Shown one piece after another: positions 1-5,888 of a stretch of 6,835 bases of DNA. The stretch is taken from assembly GCA_023402915.1 (NCBI GenBank), contig JAEYFO010000241.1, positions 1 through 6,835 of the forward strand, read 5' to 3'. Numbering within the stretch: the stretch's first letter is position 1; each line of letters begins with the position of its first letter. This DNA is from Bacillota bacterium. Lineage in GTDB: Bacteria > Bacillota > Clostridia > Christensenellales > CALWSW01. The notes under the pieces are model-generated. The model was not told where the DNA came from, searched no databases, and saw nothing but the letters and a program-made list of their open reading frames with translations. The position numbers were made by a program, and so were the translations under genes.

Positions 1-249
1 GAGTATGCCAAGACCTCTTCCGGCCAGTTCGAAGGCCCCACCATGGAACAGTTCCTGCTGATGAAGGAAACCCTCAAGGGCTCGAGCGTCAAGCTCAAGG
101 TCGCGGGCGTGAAGTTCCCCCGTCCTCAGAACGCCTATTGCTTCCTGATGGCCGGCGCCGACCTGATCGGCACCCGTGCGGCTCCTCAGATGATCGACGC
201 TCTCGATCAGATGCGCGAGATCGGCATCATCCCCGCCTACAAGGGCTAA
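1..249 (+). CDS. DeoC/LacD-like class I aldolase, C-terminal fragment
   Basis: Only the last 82 codons and the TAA stop (247-249) are in the window; the reading frame is open to the left edge. The fragment begins with an EYAKTSSG motif, which matches the strand carrying the Schiff-base lysine of deoxyribose-phosphate aldolases (FIKTSTG in E. coli DeoC), so K4 of the fragment is the likely catalytic lysine. A second lysine in LKVAGVK (K33) matches the FKPAGGV strand of DeoC, and the AGADLIGTRA stretch resembles the phosphate-binding end of the TIM barrel. Members of this family cleave or form C-C bonds in phosphorylated sugars, typically deoxyribose 5-phosphate to glyceraldehyde 3-phosphate and acetaldehyde, in the cytoplasm. 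The tail after the barrel motif (about 20 residues ending IIPAYKG) is not one I can match to E. coli DeoC, so the exact substrate is uncertain. Codon use is strongly biased to C/G endings, suggesting good expression. A hairpin terminator follows about 30 bases after the stop. Confidence 0.75.
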   Translation, partial: EYAKTSSGQFEGPTMEQFLLMKETLKGSSVKLKVAGVKFPRPQNAYCFLMAGADLIGTRAAPQMIDALDQMREIGIIPAYKG

Positions 250-279
250 CCGTTCAATTAAATACGTAATGCTCAAACA

Positions 280-316
280 AAAAACGGGAGACGCTTTTGA
301 AGCGCTTCCCGTTTTT
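280..316. terminator. bidirectional intrinsic terminator
   Basis: The left arm 281-296 pairs with the right arm 300-315 over 16 positions, with one A/C mismatch and one G/T wobble, around a three-base TTG loop; A280-T316 extends it. The right arm ends in a run of five T on the plus strand (312-316), and the left side starts with a run of A that becomes a T run on the minus strand. It sits between the converging 3' ends of the aldolase gene (stop at 249) and the LysR gene (stop at 332), so it can stop transcription from both sides. Confidence 0.85.
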
Positions 317-331
317 CGTTTGCCAACCGGT

Positions 332-1243
332 TCAGGTAGAAAAAGGCGACTGCGTGTCGCAGTGTGCGAAACATTCTTGCGCAATGCGGATCAGCAAATG
401 CAATTCGGGCCGGTTATCGCCCTTTTTCCAGGCGAAGCCATGTGTAGAGGATTCATAGCCCTTTGCCGGACGGAATACTACATTGCCTGGAGCGGGTGGA
501 ATGGAATAATTAATGCTTGAAACGCAAAGGCCGGTAGAAGCGCAAAGAACTGCGTTGTCGTGCGAATCCGAATAAGAAATATCGGCAGGAAGACAGTAAC
601 GCTTGATTTCGATCGCCTGACGGCTCTCATCCATTCCGGGTGGAATGGCAGGCAGCATCAAAGATTCTCCATTAAGGTCAGAAAAGGAGATTACCTGTTT
701 TTGCGCAAGCGGGTGGTTGGCGCACAGCGCATATCCCCAGCGGCTTGCACAGAGGGGCGCATAATCGATTTCGTTTGAGCCTTCAACTTCTGTGCTATCG
801 GCAAAGAGCAGATCGCGATTTCCGTGGAGCAAATCTGAGACGAAGTAACCCAAGCGATAAGTGTGCAAAATAAATCCGAAGGTATCCTGCGCTTCATAAA
901 AAAGGCGAAGGGCCTTTGCCAGCGTGGTCTCGTCGATCAAACGGCGAATGCCGATGTGGAGGATTTGACGTTGACGGCAGGCGCTTTGACGCGCCTCCTG
1001 AATGCTTTTGTTCCAGTCCTGCTGAAGGCGTACAGCGTGTTCGTAAAGAACTTTTCCGGCGCGGGTAAGCTGGGCGCGATTCCCGGGATCAAACAGGAGA
1101 AACCCGACTTCCTCTTCCAGAGATTTGATCTGATAGGAGATAGTAGATTGGCTTAAAAACAGCATTTCCGCAGCCTTGGTGAAATTTTGGTAGTTTGCAA
1201 CGGCTGTGAAGCATTCCAATTCTTTTGTTGTCAAAGAGTTCAC
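332..1243 (-). CDS. LysR-type transcriptional regulator
   Basis: This encodes a 303-residue protein, the usual size for the LysR family. Residues 1-60 form the winged helix-turn-helix: the pattern F12-AVA-NFTKAAE-L-SQSTIS-QI-LEEE-G--LF51 is the classic LysR signature, with the recognition helix around S31-L42. Residues 65-90 should form the linker dimerisation helix, and about 92-300 the periplasmic-binding-protein-like effector domain, which binds a small inducer. The start is GTG at 1241-1243: no in-frame ATG lies before the upstream TGA, and an AAAAGG sequence sits just ahead of it, a little close. It is divergent from the flavoprotein reductase gene 200 bases away, the standard arrangement for a LysR activator and its target, so I infer that it controls that reductase, with the reductase's substrate or product as the likely signal. 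The protein holds nine cysteines, rather many, but no pattern that shows redox sensing. The ligand cannot be read from the sequence. The gene is A+T-richer than the permease and glycosyltransferase genes further right. Confidence 0.93.
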   Translation of the reverse strand: MNSLTTKELECFTAVANYQNFTKAAEMLFLSQSTISYQIKSLEEEVGFLLFDPGNRAQLTRAGKVLYEHAVRLQQDWNKSIQEARQSACRQRQILHIGIRRLIDETTLAKALRLFYEAQDTFGFILHTYRLGYFVSDLLHGNRDLLFADSTEVEGSNEIDYAPLCASRWGYALCANHPLAQKQVISFSDLNGESLMLPAIPPGMDESRQAIEIKRYCLPADISYSDSHDNAVLCASTGLCVSSINYSIPPAPGNVVFRPAKGYESSTHGFAWKKGDNRPELHLLIRIAQECFAHCDTQSPFST

Positions 1244-1279
1244 CGCCTTTTCGGATCGTAGGAAGATATGCTTGTTGTA

Positions 1280-1308
1280 AATATATCAAATGCGGGCGGG
1301 ATTTTCAA
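1280..1308 (-). promoter_or_regulatory. sigma-A-type promoter of the LysR gene
   Basis: On the minus strand a TTGAAA -35 box (1303-1308) is followed by a 17-base spacer and a TATATT -10 box (1280-1285). The -10 box is preceded by TGA, giving the extended -10 TGn form. The predicted transcription start is near 1273, leaving a leader of about 30 bases before the GTG at 1243. A short dyad, TTTCA (1303-1307) and TGAAA (1320-1324), overlaps the -35 box and could be an autoregulatory LysR site; its arms are only five bases. Confidence 0.65.
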
Positions 1309-1353
1309 TGATAAGGTGATGAAATTATTAAATTGTGCTATCGGCCTTTTCTG

Positions 1354-1380
1354 TTGGACATAAAAATGTGAGAATATTAT
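1354..1380 (+). promoter_or_regulatory. candidate promoter of the flavoprotein reductase gene
   Basis: A TTGGAC box at 1354-1359 (four of six consensus bases) is followed after a short 15-base spacer by TATTAT at 1375-1380 (five of six). The spacer is below the optimum, as is common in promoters that need an activator, which fits LysR control. A second, weaker option is TTGGTG (1383-1388) with TAGGAT (1405-1410). The choice between them changes how the inverted repeat at 1389-1417 would work. Confidence 0.35.
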
Positions 1381-1388
1381 GATTGGTG

Positions 1389-1417
1389 TGTGCAAAAGAA
1401 TAATTAGGATTTGCACA
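1389..1417. promoter_or_regulatory. perfect inverted repeat, candidate operator or leader hairpin
   Basis: TGTGCAAA (1389-1396) and TTTGCACA (1410-1417) are exact reverse complements separated by 13 bases, so the arm centres are 21 bases apart, about two helical turns. It lies 27 bases before the reductase start codon, just downstream of the better candidate promoter. As DNA it could bind a dimer or tetramer on one face of the helix; as RNA it could form a small stem in the leader. LysR activators usually bind upstream of the promoter, so its link to the neighbouring LysR protein is an inference. Confidence 0.45.
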
Positions 1418-1427
1418 GAACACAGAC

Positions 1428-1435
1428 AAAAGGAG
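1428..1435 (+). promoter_or_regulatory. ribosome binding site that fixes the reductase start
   Basis: AAAAGGAG ends eight bases before the ATG at 1444. The frame is open further left to a TTG at 1411, but that codon lies inside the inverted repeat, lacks a ribosome binding site, and would put a charged stretch before the lipoprotein signal peptide. The ATG at 1444 is therefore the start. Confidence 0.9.
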
Positions 1436-1443
1436 AGGATAGC

Positions 1444-3375
1444 ATGAAGAAGAAAAGGTTTTTAGCGGCTCTGCTTGCCGTGCTGCTGCTGTGCCTGTGC
1501 GCTTGCGGGACGCAGACGCAGGCTCCGGAAGAAACCGGGCAGACTGCTGCGCCAACTGCCCAGCCTGAAGAAACGCCTGCAGTGCGCCAGGATGAGAAAG
1601 CGACGGCGTATCAGCCCGGGGTCTATACTGCGGTTGGACAGGGAAACAACGGAGACGTCGAGGTTGAAGTGACGTTTTCTGAAACGGAAATTTTGAAGGT
1701 GGAAGTAACAAAAGAGGCGGAGACGGTCGGTATCGGTACTGCGGCGATTGAAAAAATTCCCGCTGCAATCAAAGACGGGCAGACGCTCAACGTCAACGCG
1801 ATTTCCGGCGCCACCAACACCAGCAACGCTATTTTGGAGGCGGTAGAGGACTGCATCAGGCAGGCAGGCGGAGATCCGGAGACACTCAAAGGAAAAACTG
1901 TAGGATCCGGACAGGATGTGGAGGAAAAGACGCTTTCTGCCGATGTTGTTGTTGTCGGCGGCGGCGCTTCCGGTCTTGCCGCCGCGGTCGAGGCATTGCA
2001 AAAGGGGCTTTCTGTGGCCGTTGTAGAGAAGAAAGATTATCTCGGCGGCATGGCTTCGGGCATTGAGGGGATGTTTGGCTATGGAAGTCGGATGCAGAAA
2101 GAAGCCGGCGTGGAGCTTCCGACGCTTTCCAGTCTGATCGATGAAGAAATGACGTATACGAATTATCGGTCTGATGCGGTCGTATGGAGAAATTTGTTCA
2201 GCACGTCTGGCGAAACGATCGACTGGCTACAGGATCTCGGGATCGAATTTGACCGGGTGGATACTTATCAGGGCGCCAGTCTGTTCCAGTGTTTTCACTG
2301 GTTCCCTAACAAGGGCGGCGTCAGCTATGTCGAAACTCTCAGCAAATACTTGCAGGAGAATGGGGCGCAGCTGCTGCTGGGAACGGCTGCTACAGAGCTG
2401 GAGACGGATCAAAACGGCGCAGTAACCGGAGTGAAAGCGACCAATTCCTTCAAAAATGAAAGCTACCAGATCAATGCAGAAGCGGTGATCCTGTGCACAG
2501 GCGGTTTGGCGGGGAATATGGAATTGATGCAGGAGCTTACGGGCGACGATACCAGCCATGCGATGAATCAGTCGATGTCTGTCGGCGACGGCTACAAGAT
2601 GGCTGCGGCTGTCGGAGCCGGAGCAACTGACGTTTGCGCATTGCAGTGGCCCTATGTCTATGGCTATGACGTAATGGATGACCGCACGAACGATCTGTTC
2701 CTTGCCGCTGGATACCAGTGCCTGCCGATCATCAATCAGGACGGAGTGCGCTTCTTTGCAGAAGATATTTATGTCAAATACTTCACTGCGCTGTTTATGA
2801 ATGCGCTGTCTTCCCAGGAGAAGAACTATGTTCTGATTGACCAGAACACTCTGGAACGATATGAAACCGGAGAAGGTATTCTCAATGGCTTTTGGATTCT
2901 GTGCAATGCTGGCGATCATCTTCCTTATCTGCGTTCCCTTTTGGAAGAAGCAACGACTGACGGAAACGGACAGGTGATCAAAGGCGAAACGCTGGAAATG
3001 CTTTCTGATGCGATCGGTTGCGATCCCGCAGTATTGCAGGAAACGGTGGAGCGTTATAATAGCTTTGCTGCGTCTGGCGTGGATGAAGACTTTGGAAAAG
3101 ACGCCGCTTACCTTTATGAGATCGGCGCAGGCCCGTACTATGCTGTACAGCTCAGCCGCTGCTATGTAACTTCAGTTGGCGGCATCAACATTGACGCGGG
3201 AAATCGTGTGCTTGATGCAAACGATAAGCCGATTGCCGGATTGTACAGCGCTGGCGTGGATAGCTGCGAACTGTACAAGGAAACGTATAACTACCAGCTT
3301 TCCGGAGGTATGATGGCATATAACGTTTATTCCGGCCGCAATGCGGTAAAGTCGATCGTATATGATCGCAAGTAG
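1444..3375 (+). CDS. extracytoplasmic flavoprotein reductase: lipoprotein with FMN-bind and FAD-binding domains
   Basis: A 643-residue protein. Residues 1-21 are a lipoprotein signal peptide: basic MKKKR, a leucine-rich core, and lipobox L18-C19-A20-C21, so C21 should be lipidated and the protein held outside the membrane. A Glu/Pro/Thr-rich spacer follows (to about 50). Residues about 55-145 are an FMN-bind domain; S121-G122-A123-T124 is the motif on which ApbE-type transferases attach FMN, through T124. From 166 comes a FAD_binding_2 domain with GxGxxG at G172-G177 and E195 at the end of the second strand, further FAD contacts at 347-358, and C-terminal GLYSAGVDS (599-607) and SGG (620-622). 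The layout resembles urocanate, fumarate and related respiratory reductases, with electrons passing from covalent FMN to FAD to an external acceptor. It has no heme motifs. H285 may match a fumarate reductase histidine, but the acid arginine (near 440-446), the histidine before VGG (578-580) and the arginine of the C-terminal NRLGG motif are not evident. The substrate is therefore probably not fumarate. LysR control is likely. No ApbE or membrane electron donor gene lies in the window. Confidence 0.9.
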   Translation: MKKKRFLAALLAVLLLCLCACGTQTQAPEETGQTAAPTAQPEETPAVRQDEKATAYQPGVYTAVGQGNNGDVEVEVTFSETEILKVEVTKEAETVGIGTAAIEKIPAAIKDGQTLNVNAISGATNTSNAILEAVEDCIRQAGGDPETLKGKTVGSGQDVEEKTLSADVVVVGGGASGLAAAVEALQKGLSVAVVEKKDYLGGMASGIEGMFGYGSRMQKEAGVELPTLSSLIDEEMTYTNYRSDAVVWRNLFSTSGETIDWLQDLGIEFDRVDTYQGASLFQCFHWFPNKGGVSYVETLSKYLQENGAQLLLGTAATELETDQNGAVTGVKATNSFKNESYQINAEAVILCTGGLAGNMELMQELTGDDTSHAMNQSMSVGDGYKMAAAVGAGATDVCALQWPYVYGYDVMDDRTNDLFLAAGYQCLPIINQDGVRFFAEDIYVKYFTALFMNALSSQEKNYVLIDQNTLERYETGEGILNGFWILCNAGDHLPYLRSLLEEATTDGNGQVIKGETLEMLSDAIGCDPAVLQETVERYNSFAASGVDEDFGKDAAYLYEIGAGPYYAVQLSRCYVTSVGGINIDAGNRVLDANDKPIAGLYSAGVDSCELYKETYNYQLSGGMMAYNVYSGRNAVKSIVYDRK

Positions 3376-3390
3376 CTGCCGGTAATGAGG

Positions 3391-3422
3391 AAAGCGTGGA
3401 AGCCTGGCAGGCTAACCGCTTT
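3391..3422 (+). repeat. nested hairpin after the reductase stop codon
   Basis: AAAGCG (3391-3396) pairs with CGCTTT (3417-3422), and inside it AGCCT (3401-3405) pairs with AGGCT (3409-3413) around a GGC loop. It starts 16 bases after the TAG stop and has no T run, so it is not a terminator by itself; it may protect the 3' end of the transcript or support the true terminator just downstream. Confidence 0.4.
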
Positions 3423-3442
3423 GTGAAACATTGGAACGAAGG

Positions 3443-3475
3443 GACCCGGAATGCTGCGGCAAACCGGGTCTTTTT
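3443..3475 (+). terminator. intrinsic terminator of the reductase gene
   Basis: GACCCGG (3443-3449) pairs exactly with CCGGGTC (3464-3470), followed directly by five T (3471-3475). The 14-base loop can fold further through TGC (3452-3454) and GCA (3459-3461). It lies 67 bases after the reductase stop, and no other plus-strand gene follows, so the reductase is monocistronic. Confidence 0.85.
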
Positions 3476-3504
3476 GTGCGTTTTGGCGCGCGGACGCTAC
3501 TTCT

Positions 3505-3542
3505 AAAAAAGAGAAACGGCAGGAAGAATCTTCTCCCTGCCG
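3505..3542 (-). terminator. intrinsic terminator of the permease gene
   Basis: CGGCAGG (3517-3523) and CCTGCCG (3536-3542) form a seven-base G+C-rich stem. On the minus strand it is followed by a T-rich run (complement of the A-rich 3505-3516). It starts 15 bases beyond the stop of the permease gene and is back to back with the reductase terminator. Confidence 0.8.
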
Positions 3543-3557
3543 GCGGTTTTGCCGAAG

Positions 3558-4343
3558 TTAAAACACATATTGAAACACGATCATGAAAACGCCCAGCGCG
3601 CAAAGCACCACGCCCGTAGCGCGGTTGAGCGCCTTTGCGGAGGCGACGTTGGCGAATTTGGCCGACAGCCACGCGCCCAGAAGCGTGAACGCCACGCACA
3701 TCGCCAGGATGGAAAGGTCGGTCACGCCCGAACCGATGGCGAAGTGGGAGACCGCGCCGGTGAGCGCCGTGAACGTCATGATGAACACACTCGTGCCCAC
3801 GGCGGTCTTGAGCTCATAGCCCAGCACGGACACCAGCACCAGCAGCATCATCATGCCGCCGCCCGCGCCCACAAAACCGCAGATCAAGCCGATCACAACG
3901 CCGCCGAGGATGGACTTGACGGCCATCTGCTTCGGGTCGCGCTGCGCCATGCTTTCGCGGGTGGTCATGACCGGGCGGACGATGAACTTGACGCCAACGA
4001 GCAGCGTCATGAACATGGAAAAGCCGCCCATGGTGGATTTGGGAACGAGCGAGCCCAAGTAGCTGCCCACCAGCGTGAACAGCAGCACGGAAACCATCAT
4101 GAGGAGACCGTTTTTTACGTCAAGATTTTTGTTTTTGTGATACGTCCAGGCAGAGATCGCCGACGCGAGCACGTCGGAAGCCAGGGAAATGCCCACCGCT
4201 TCATAGGGATCGACCCCGAGAAACGTGATGAGCATCGGGGAGATCACCGCGGCGGCGGAAAGCCCCGCAAGTCCCGTTCCGATCCCGGCGCCCAGACCGG
4301 CGATCAGGCAGACGAGAAGTTTGACCAACATGAACCACACCAT
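3558..4343 (-). CDS. TauE/SafE family membrane permease (sulfite exporter-type)
   Basis: A 261-residue, very hydrophobic protein of the size usual for the TauE/SafE (formerly DUF81) family. Two glycine-rich motifs mark the family's internal duplication: residues 16-31 (GLGAGIGTGLAGLSAA) in the first half and 156-167 (GFVGAGGGMMML) in the second. About eight membrane segments are visible, roughly at 6-28, 30-43, 48-67, 79-99, 105-123, 142-175, 181-200 and 208-258 (the last two being double length or split). Family members export or import small anions such as sulfite, sulfoacetate or other organosulfur compounds; others have unrelated or unknown cargo, so the substrate is not set. Two starts are possible: ATG at 4341-4343, used here, where GAGGG almost touches the codon, or ATG at 4329-4331, with GAGGG 12 bases away. 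The gene has its own promoter, an operator-like palindrome and a terminator, so it appears to be transcribed alone. It does not obviously belong with its neighbours. Confidence 0.9.
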   Translation of the reverse strand: MVWFMLVKLLVCLIAGLGAGIGTGLAGLSAAAVISPMLITFLGVDPYEAVGISLASDVLASAISAWTYHKNKNLDVKNGLLMMVSVLLFTLVGSYLGSLVPKSTMGGFSMFMTLLVGVKFIVRPVMTTRESMAQRDPKQMAVKSILGGVVIGLICGFVGAGGGMMMLLVLVSVLGYELKTAVGTSVFIMTFTALTGAVSHFAIGSGVTDLSILAMCVAFTLLGAWLSAKFANVASAKALNRATGVVLCALGVFMIVFQYVF

Positions 4344-4357
4344 CCCTCAATCGTTTT

Positions 4358-4376
4358 ATTCAAACTCTATTTGAAT
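4358..4376. promoter_or_regulatory. palindromic operator over the permease transcription start
   Basis: ATTCAAA (4358-4364) and TTTGAAT (4370-4376) are perfect reverse complements with a five-base spacer, a 19-base dyad. It lies just downstream of the permease -10 box (4380-4385, minus strand) and covers the predicted start site near 4373, the place where a repressor would block transcription. The half-site looks like that of a small dimeric repressor; which family is unknown. Confidence 0.55.
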
Positions 4377-4379
4377 CCT

Positions 4380-4408
4380 ATTATAAAAATCCGCAGCCGA
4401 ATTGTCTT
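4380..4408 (-). promoter_or_regulatory. sigma-A-type promoter of the permease gene
   Basis: On the minus strand AAGACA (4403-4408, four of six consensus bases) is followed by exactly 17 bases and a perfect TATAAT (4380-4385). The predicted start is near 4373, giving a leader of about 30 bases. Confidence 0.7.
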
Positions 4409-4780
4409 GGCATAAAGGCAGAATTGTCGAAAAAACAGTCCAAAACAAAAGACGTTCCGGGCAGAAAAGTCAAACGCGCTCCGGCAGAATTTGCGAGGAA
4501 AGAAAAGGCCAACGCCTTCAACCTTTGAAGAAAGGACGGAAGCGCCTGGAAAACCGTTTGCAGGCAATGCCGTTTTGAAAAAATAGACGGCCCTCGCAGA
4601 AAACTGCCGATCGTGCTTGGAGGCAGGACGTTTCAAAACACCCTGTTCAGCAAATTTTGCTGCCCAAAGCGGCCGCTGAACTTCCGCGCGGATGGAAAAT
4701 TTCTTCGGAAAAGGCTTTCTTTTCTGCTCCACAGCCCGCTGCCTGAAACGCCGGGTTCAGGGAGCCGAGAAAGCGGAAAC
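4409..4780. other. noncoding gap rich in short dyads; no recognised gene
   Basis: This 372-base stretch lies between the permease promoter and the terminator of the glycosyltransferase gene. I see no credible coding region: the open minus-strand frame across it lacks a ribosome binding site, runs into the permease promoter and has no family-like motif. It contains several exact dyads: AAGGC/GCCTT (4505-4518), CTTCAA/TTGAAG with a three-base loop (4516-4530), the nested set at 4645-4681, and CCTGAA/TTCAGG (4742-4761). No signature of tRNA, tmRNA, SRP RNA, RNase P or T-box was found. It may encode a small structured RNA or be a decayed gene; neither is shown. Confidence 0.5.
4645..4681. repeat. 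overlapping palindromes in the noncoding gap
   Basis: GTTCAGC (4645-4651) and GCTGAAC (4675-4681) form an outer inverted repeat. Inside it are two further palindromes: CAGCAAA-T-TTTGCTG (4648-4662) and AGCGGCCGCT (4668-4677). The outer pair and the inner pair share bases, so they define two alternative folds: one long stem or two neighbouring short stems. Confidence 0.6.
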
Positions 4781-4808
4781 AAAAACAGCGCGGCCAGAGC
4801 AGCCGCGC
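4781..4808 (-). terminator. intrinsic terminator of the glycosyltransferase gene
   Basis: GCGCGGC (4788-4794) and GCCGCGC (4802-4808) form a seven-base all-G+C stem with a seven-base loop. On the minus strand it runs straight through CT and G into T-rich sequence (complement of the A run 4781-4785). It starts 24 bases past the glycosyltransferase stop at 4832. Confidence 0.8.
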
Positions 4809-4831
4809 CGAAAAAGGCAGGAGGGAAGGGG

Positions 4832-5884
4832 TCAGGCTTTCGTCGTTTTGAAAACGAAGGTCTTTTGCATCGCATAGCTGAAGCAGAACAGCAGCGCCTC
4901 CACAATGAGCTTCGCAATGGCCAGCGGGATGCCCGCCACCGACGTGAACAGCAGCAGCAGCCCGTAGTTGGCCGCCAAAATCACCACCACCAGCGCATAA
5001 TAGCTCAAAAGCGAATGGCGCGCGCCCCGTTTGAACACCAGCCGCCGGTTGACCAGATAGTTAAACAGCGAACTGATGGCGCGGGCCGCTACAACGCTCA
5101 CGAGCAGCTGGTGCGTCAGCGCCTGAAAGGCCAGCAACAGCACATAATCCAGCGCCGCCGCCGCAAGGGACGAGCCGATGAAGCGGAAGATCTGCCCGTA
5201 GATGAACAGGCTATCCCGAACGACGTGGAAATGAGAGCTTTTGTTGCCGTCAAGATAGACCGTTTCGATGGGCACTTCATAAAAGGGAAGGTTGTGGGGC
5301 TTTGCTTCGAGCAGCATCCGGGTTTCGTATTCGTAGCGCTCGCCGGGCAGCTCCGCCATCCAGGGCAGGCTGTCCGCCGGCATGGCGCGAAGGCCGGTCT
5401 GGGTGTCGCTGACACGAACGCCCGCCAGCGCAAACACGCCGCGGGTGATGCCGTTTCCCAGCCGGGAGCGCAGCGGCACTTTTCCGACGAACTTCCGGCA
5501 GCCCATGATGAGCGACGCGGGGTGATCGATGAGCGCCTTTGCCACGGCGCAGATGTCCTTTGGCGTGTGCTGGCCGTCGGCATCCGCCGTGACCACGCCG
5601 CAAAATCCCGGCCAGTTCGCCCGCTCTTTGCAAAGCCAGGCAAAGCCCGTCTTGAGCGCGCGGCCCTTTCCGCAGTTGACTTCGTGGGTCAAAAGCACGC
5701 ATTCTTTGGGCAGCCGGGCAAAAATGGGCGCATAGTCCGCGCCGCCGCCGTCGTCCACGACGATAAGCTTTCCAAAGCCCAGCGGCAAAAGCGCGTCCAG
5801 CAGGGTCAGCAGCTTTTCATCCGGCTTGTAGGCGGGGATCAATACCGCCACAGAAGAAAATTCGGTGCGCTCCATGGTGGTCAA
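4832..5884 (-). CDS. GT2 glycosyltransferase fused to a GtrA-like membrane domain
   Basis: A 350-residue protein in two parts. Residues 10-225 are a GT-A fold family 2 glycosyltransferase of the DPM1/GtrB kind: VLIPAYKP (14-21), VVDDGGG (42-48) for nucleotide binding, NCGKGRALKTGF (70-81), the metal-binding D101-A-D103 in TADADGQH, DTQTGLRAM (160-168) near the acceptor and ERYEYETRML (182-191). Residues 234-346 are a GtrA domain with four membrane segments at about 236-256, 261-279, 293-315 and 318-338, plus the typical FNYLVNRRLVF (274-284) and FVFK ends. Such proteins are expected to transfer a sugar from a nucleotide donor to polyprenyl phosphate on the inner face of the membrane and to aid movement of the lipid-linked sugar outward for decorating envelope polymers; the sugar is unknown. 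The start chosen is TTG (5882-5884), because AGGA (5890-5893) lies five bases before it; the ATG three codons on is 14 bases from that site. No clear promoter lies in the gap before it, so it may be read from the upstream NAGPA gene. Confidence 0.92.
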   Translation of the reverse strand: MTTMERTEFSSVAVLIPAYKPDEKLLTLLDALLPLGFGKLIVVDDGGGADYAPIFARLPKECVLLTHEVNCGKGRALKTGFAWLCKERANWPGFCGVVTADADGQHTPKDICAVAKALIDHPASLIMGCRKFVGKVPLRSRLGNGITRGVFALAGVRVSDTQTGLRAMPADSLPWMAELPGERYEYETRMLLEAKPHNLPFYEVPIETVYLDGNKSSHFHVVRDSLFIYGQIFRFIGSSLAAAALDYVLLLAFQALTHQLLVSVVAARAISSLFNYLVNRRLVFKRGARHSLLSYYALVVVILAANYGLLLLFTSVAGIPLAIAKLIVEALLFCFSYAMQKTFVFKTTKA

Positions 5885-5888
5885 AACG

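Noticed and set aside
1411..1443. TTG at 1411 as the reductase start, adding 11 residues
   Set aside because: It lies in the inverted repeat and upstream of the ribosome binding site at 1428-1435; a start at 1444 gives a normal lipoprotein signal peptide.
1462..2001. Minus-strand frame of 179 codons inside the reductase gene
   Set aside because: It is a mirror frame of the signal peptide and FMN domain region, with Arg/Ser-rich translation and no motifs.
3549..4415. Long plus-strand open frame of 288 codons, rich in His, Glu and Arg
   Set aside because: It is the reverse of the TauE/SafE gene; the odd His-rich composition comes from reading G+C-biased membrane-protein codons backwards, and it runs through that gene's promoter.
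4367..4732. Minus-strand frame of 121 codons in the noncoding gap, from a GTG
   Set aside because: No ribosome binding site, Phe/Arg/Lys-rich with no recognisable family, and its end covers the promoter of the permease gene.
4742..4765. GGGTTCAGGG stretch as a tRNA T-arm
   Set aside because: No matching acceptor stem, anticodon arm or D-arm is found around it; the bases are explained by the CCTGAA/TTCAGG dyad.
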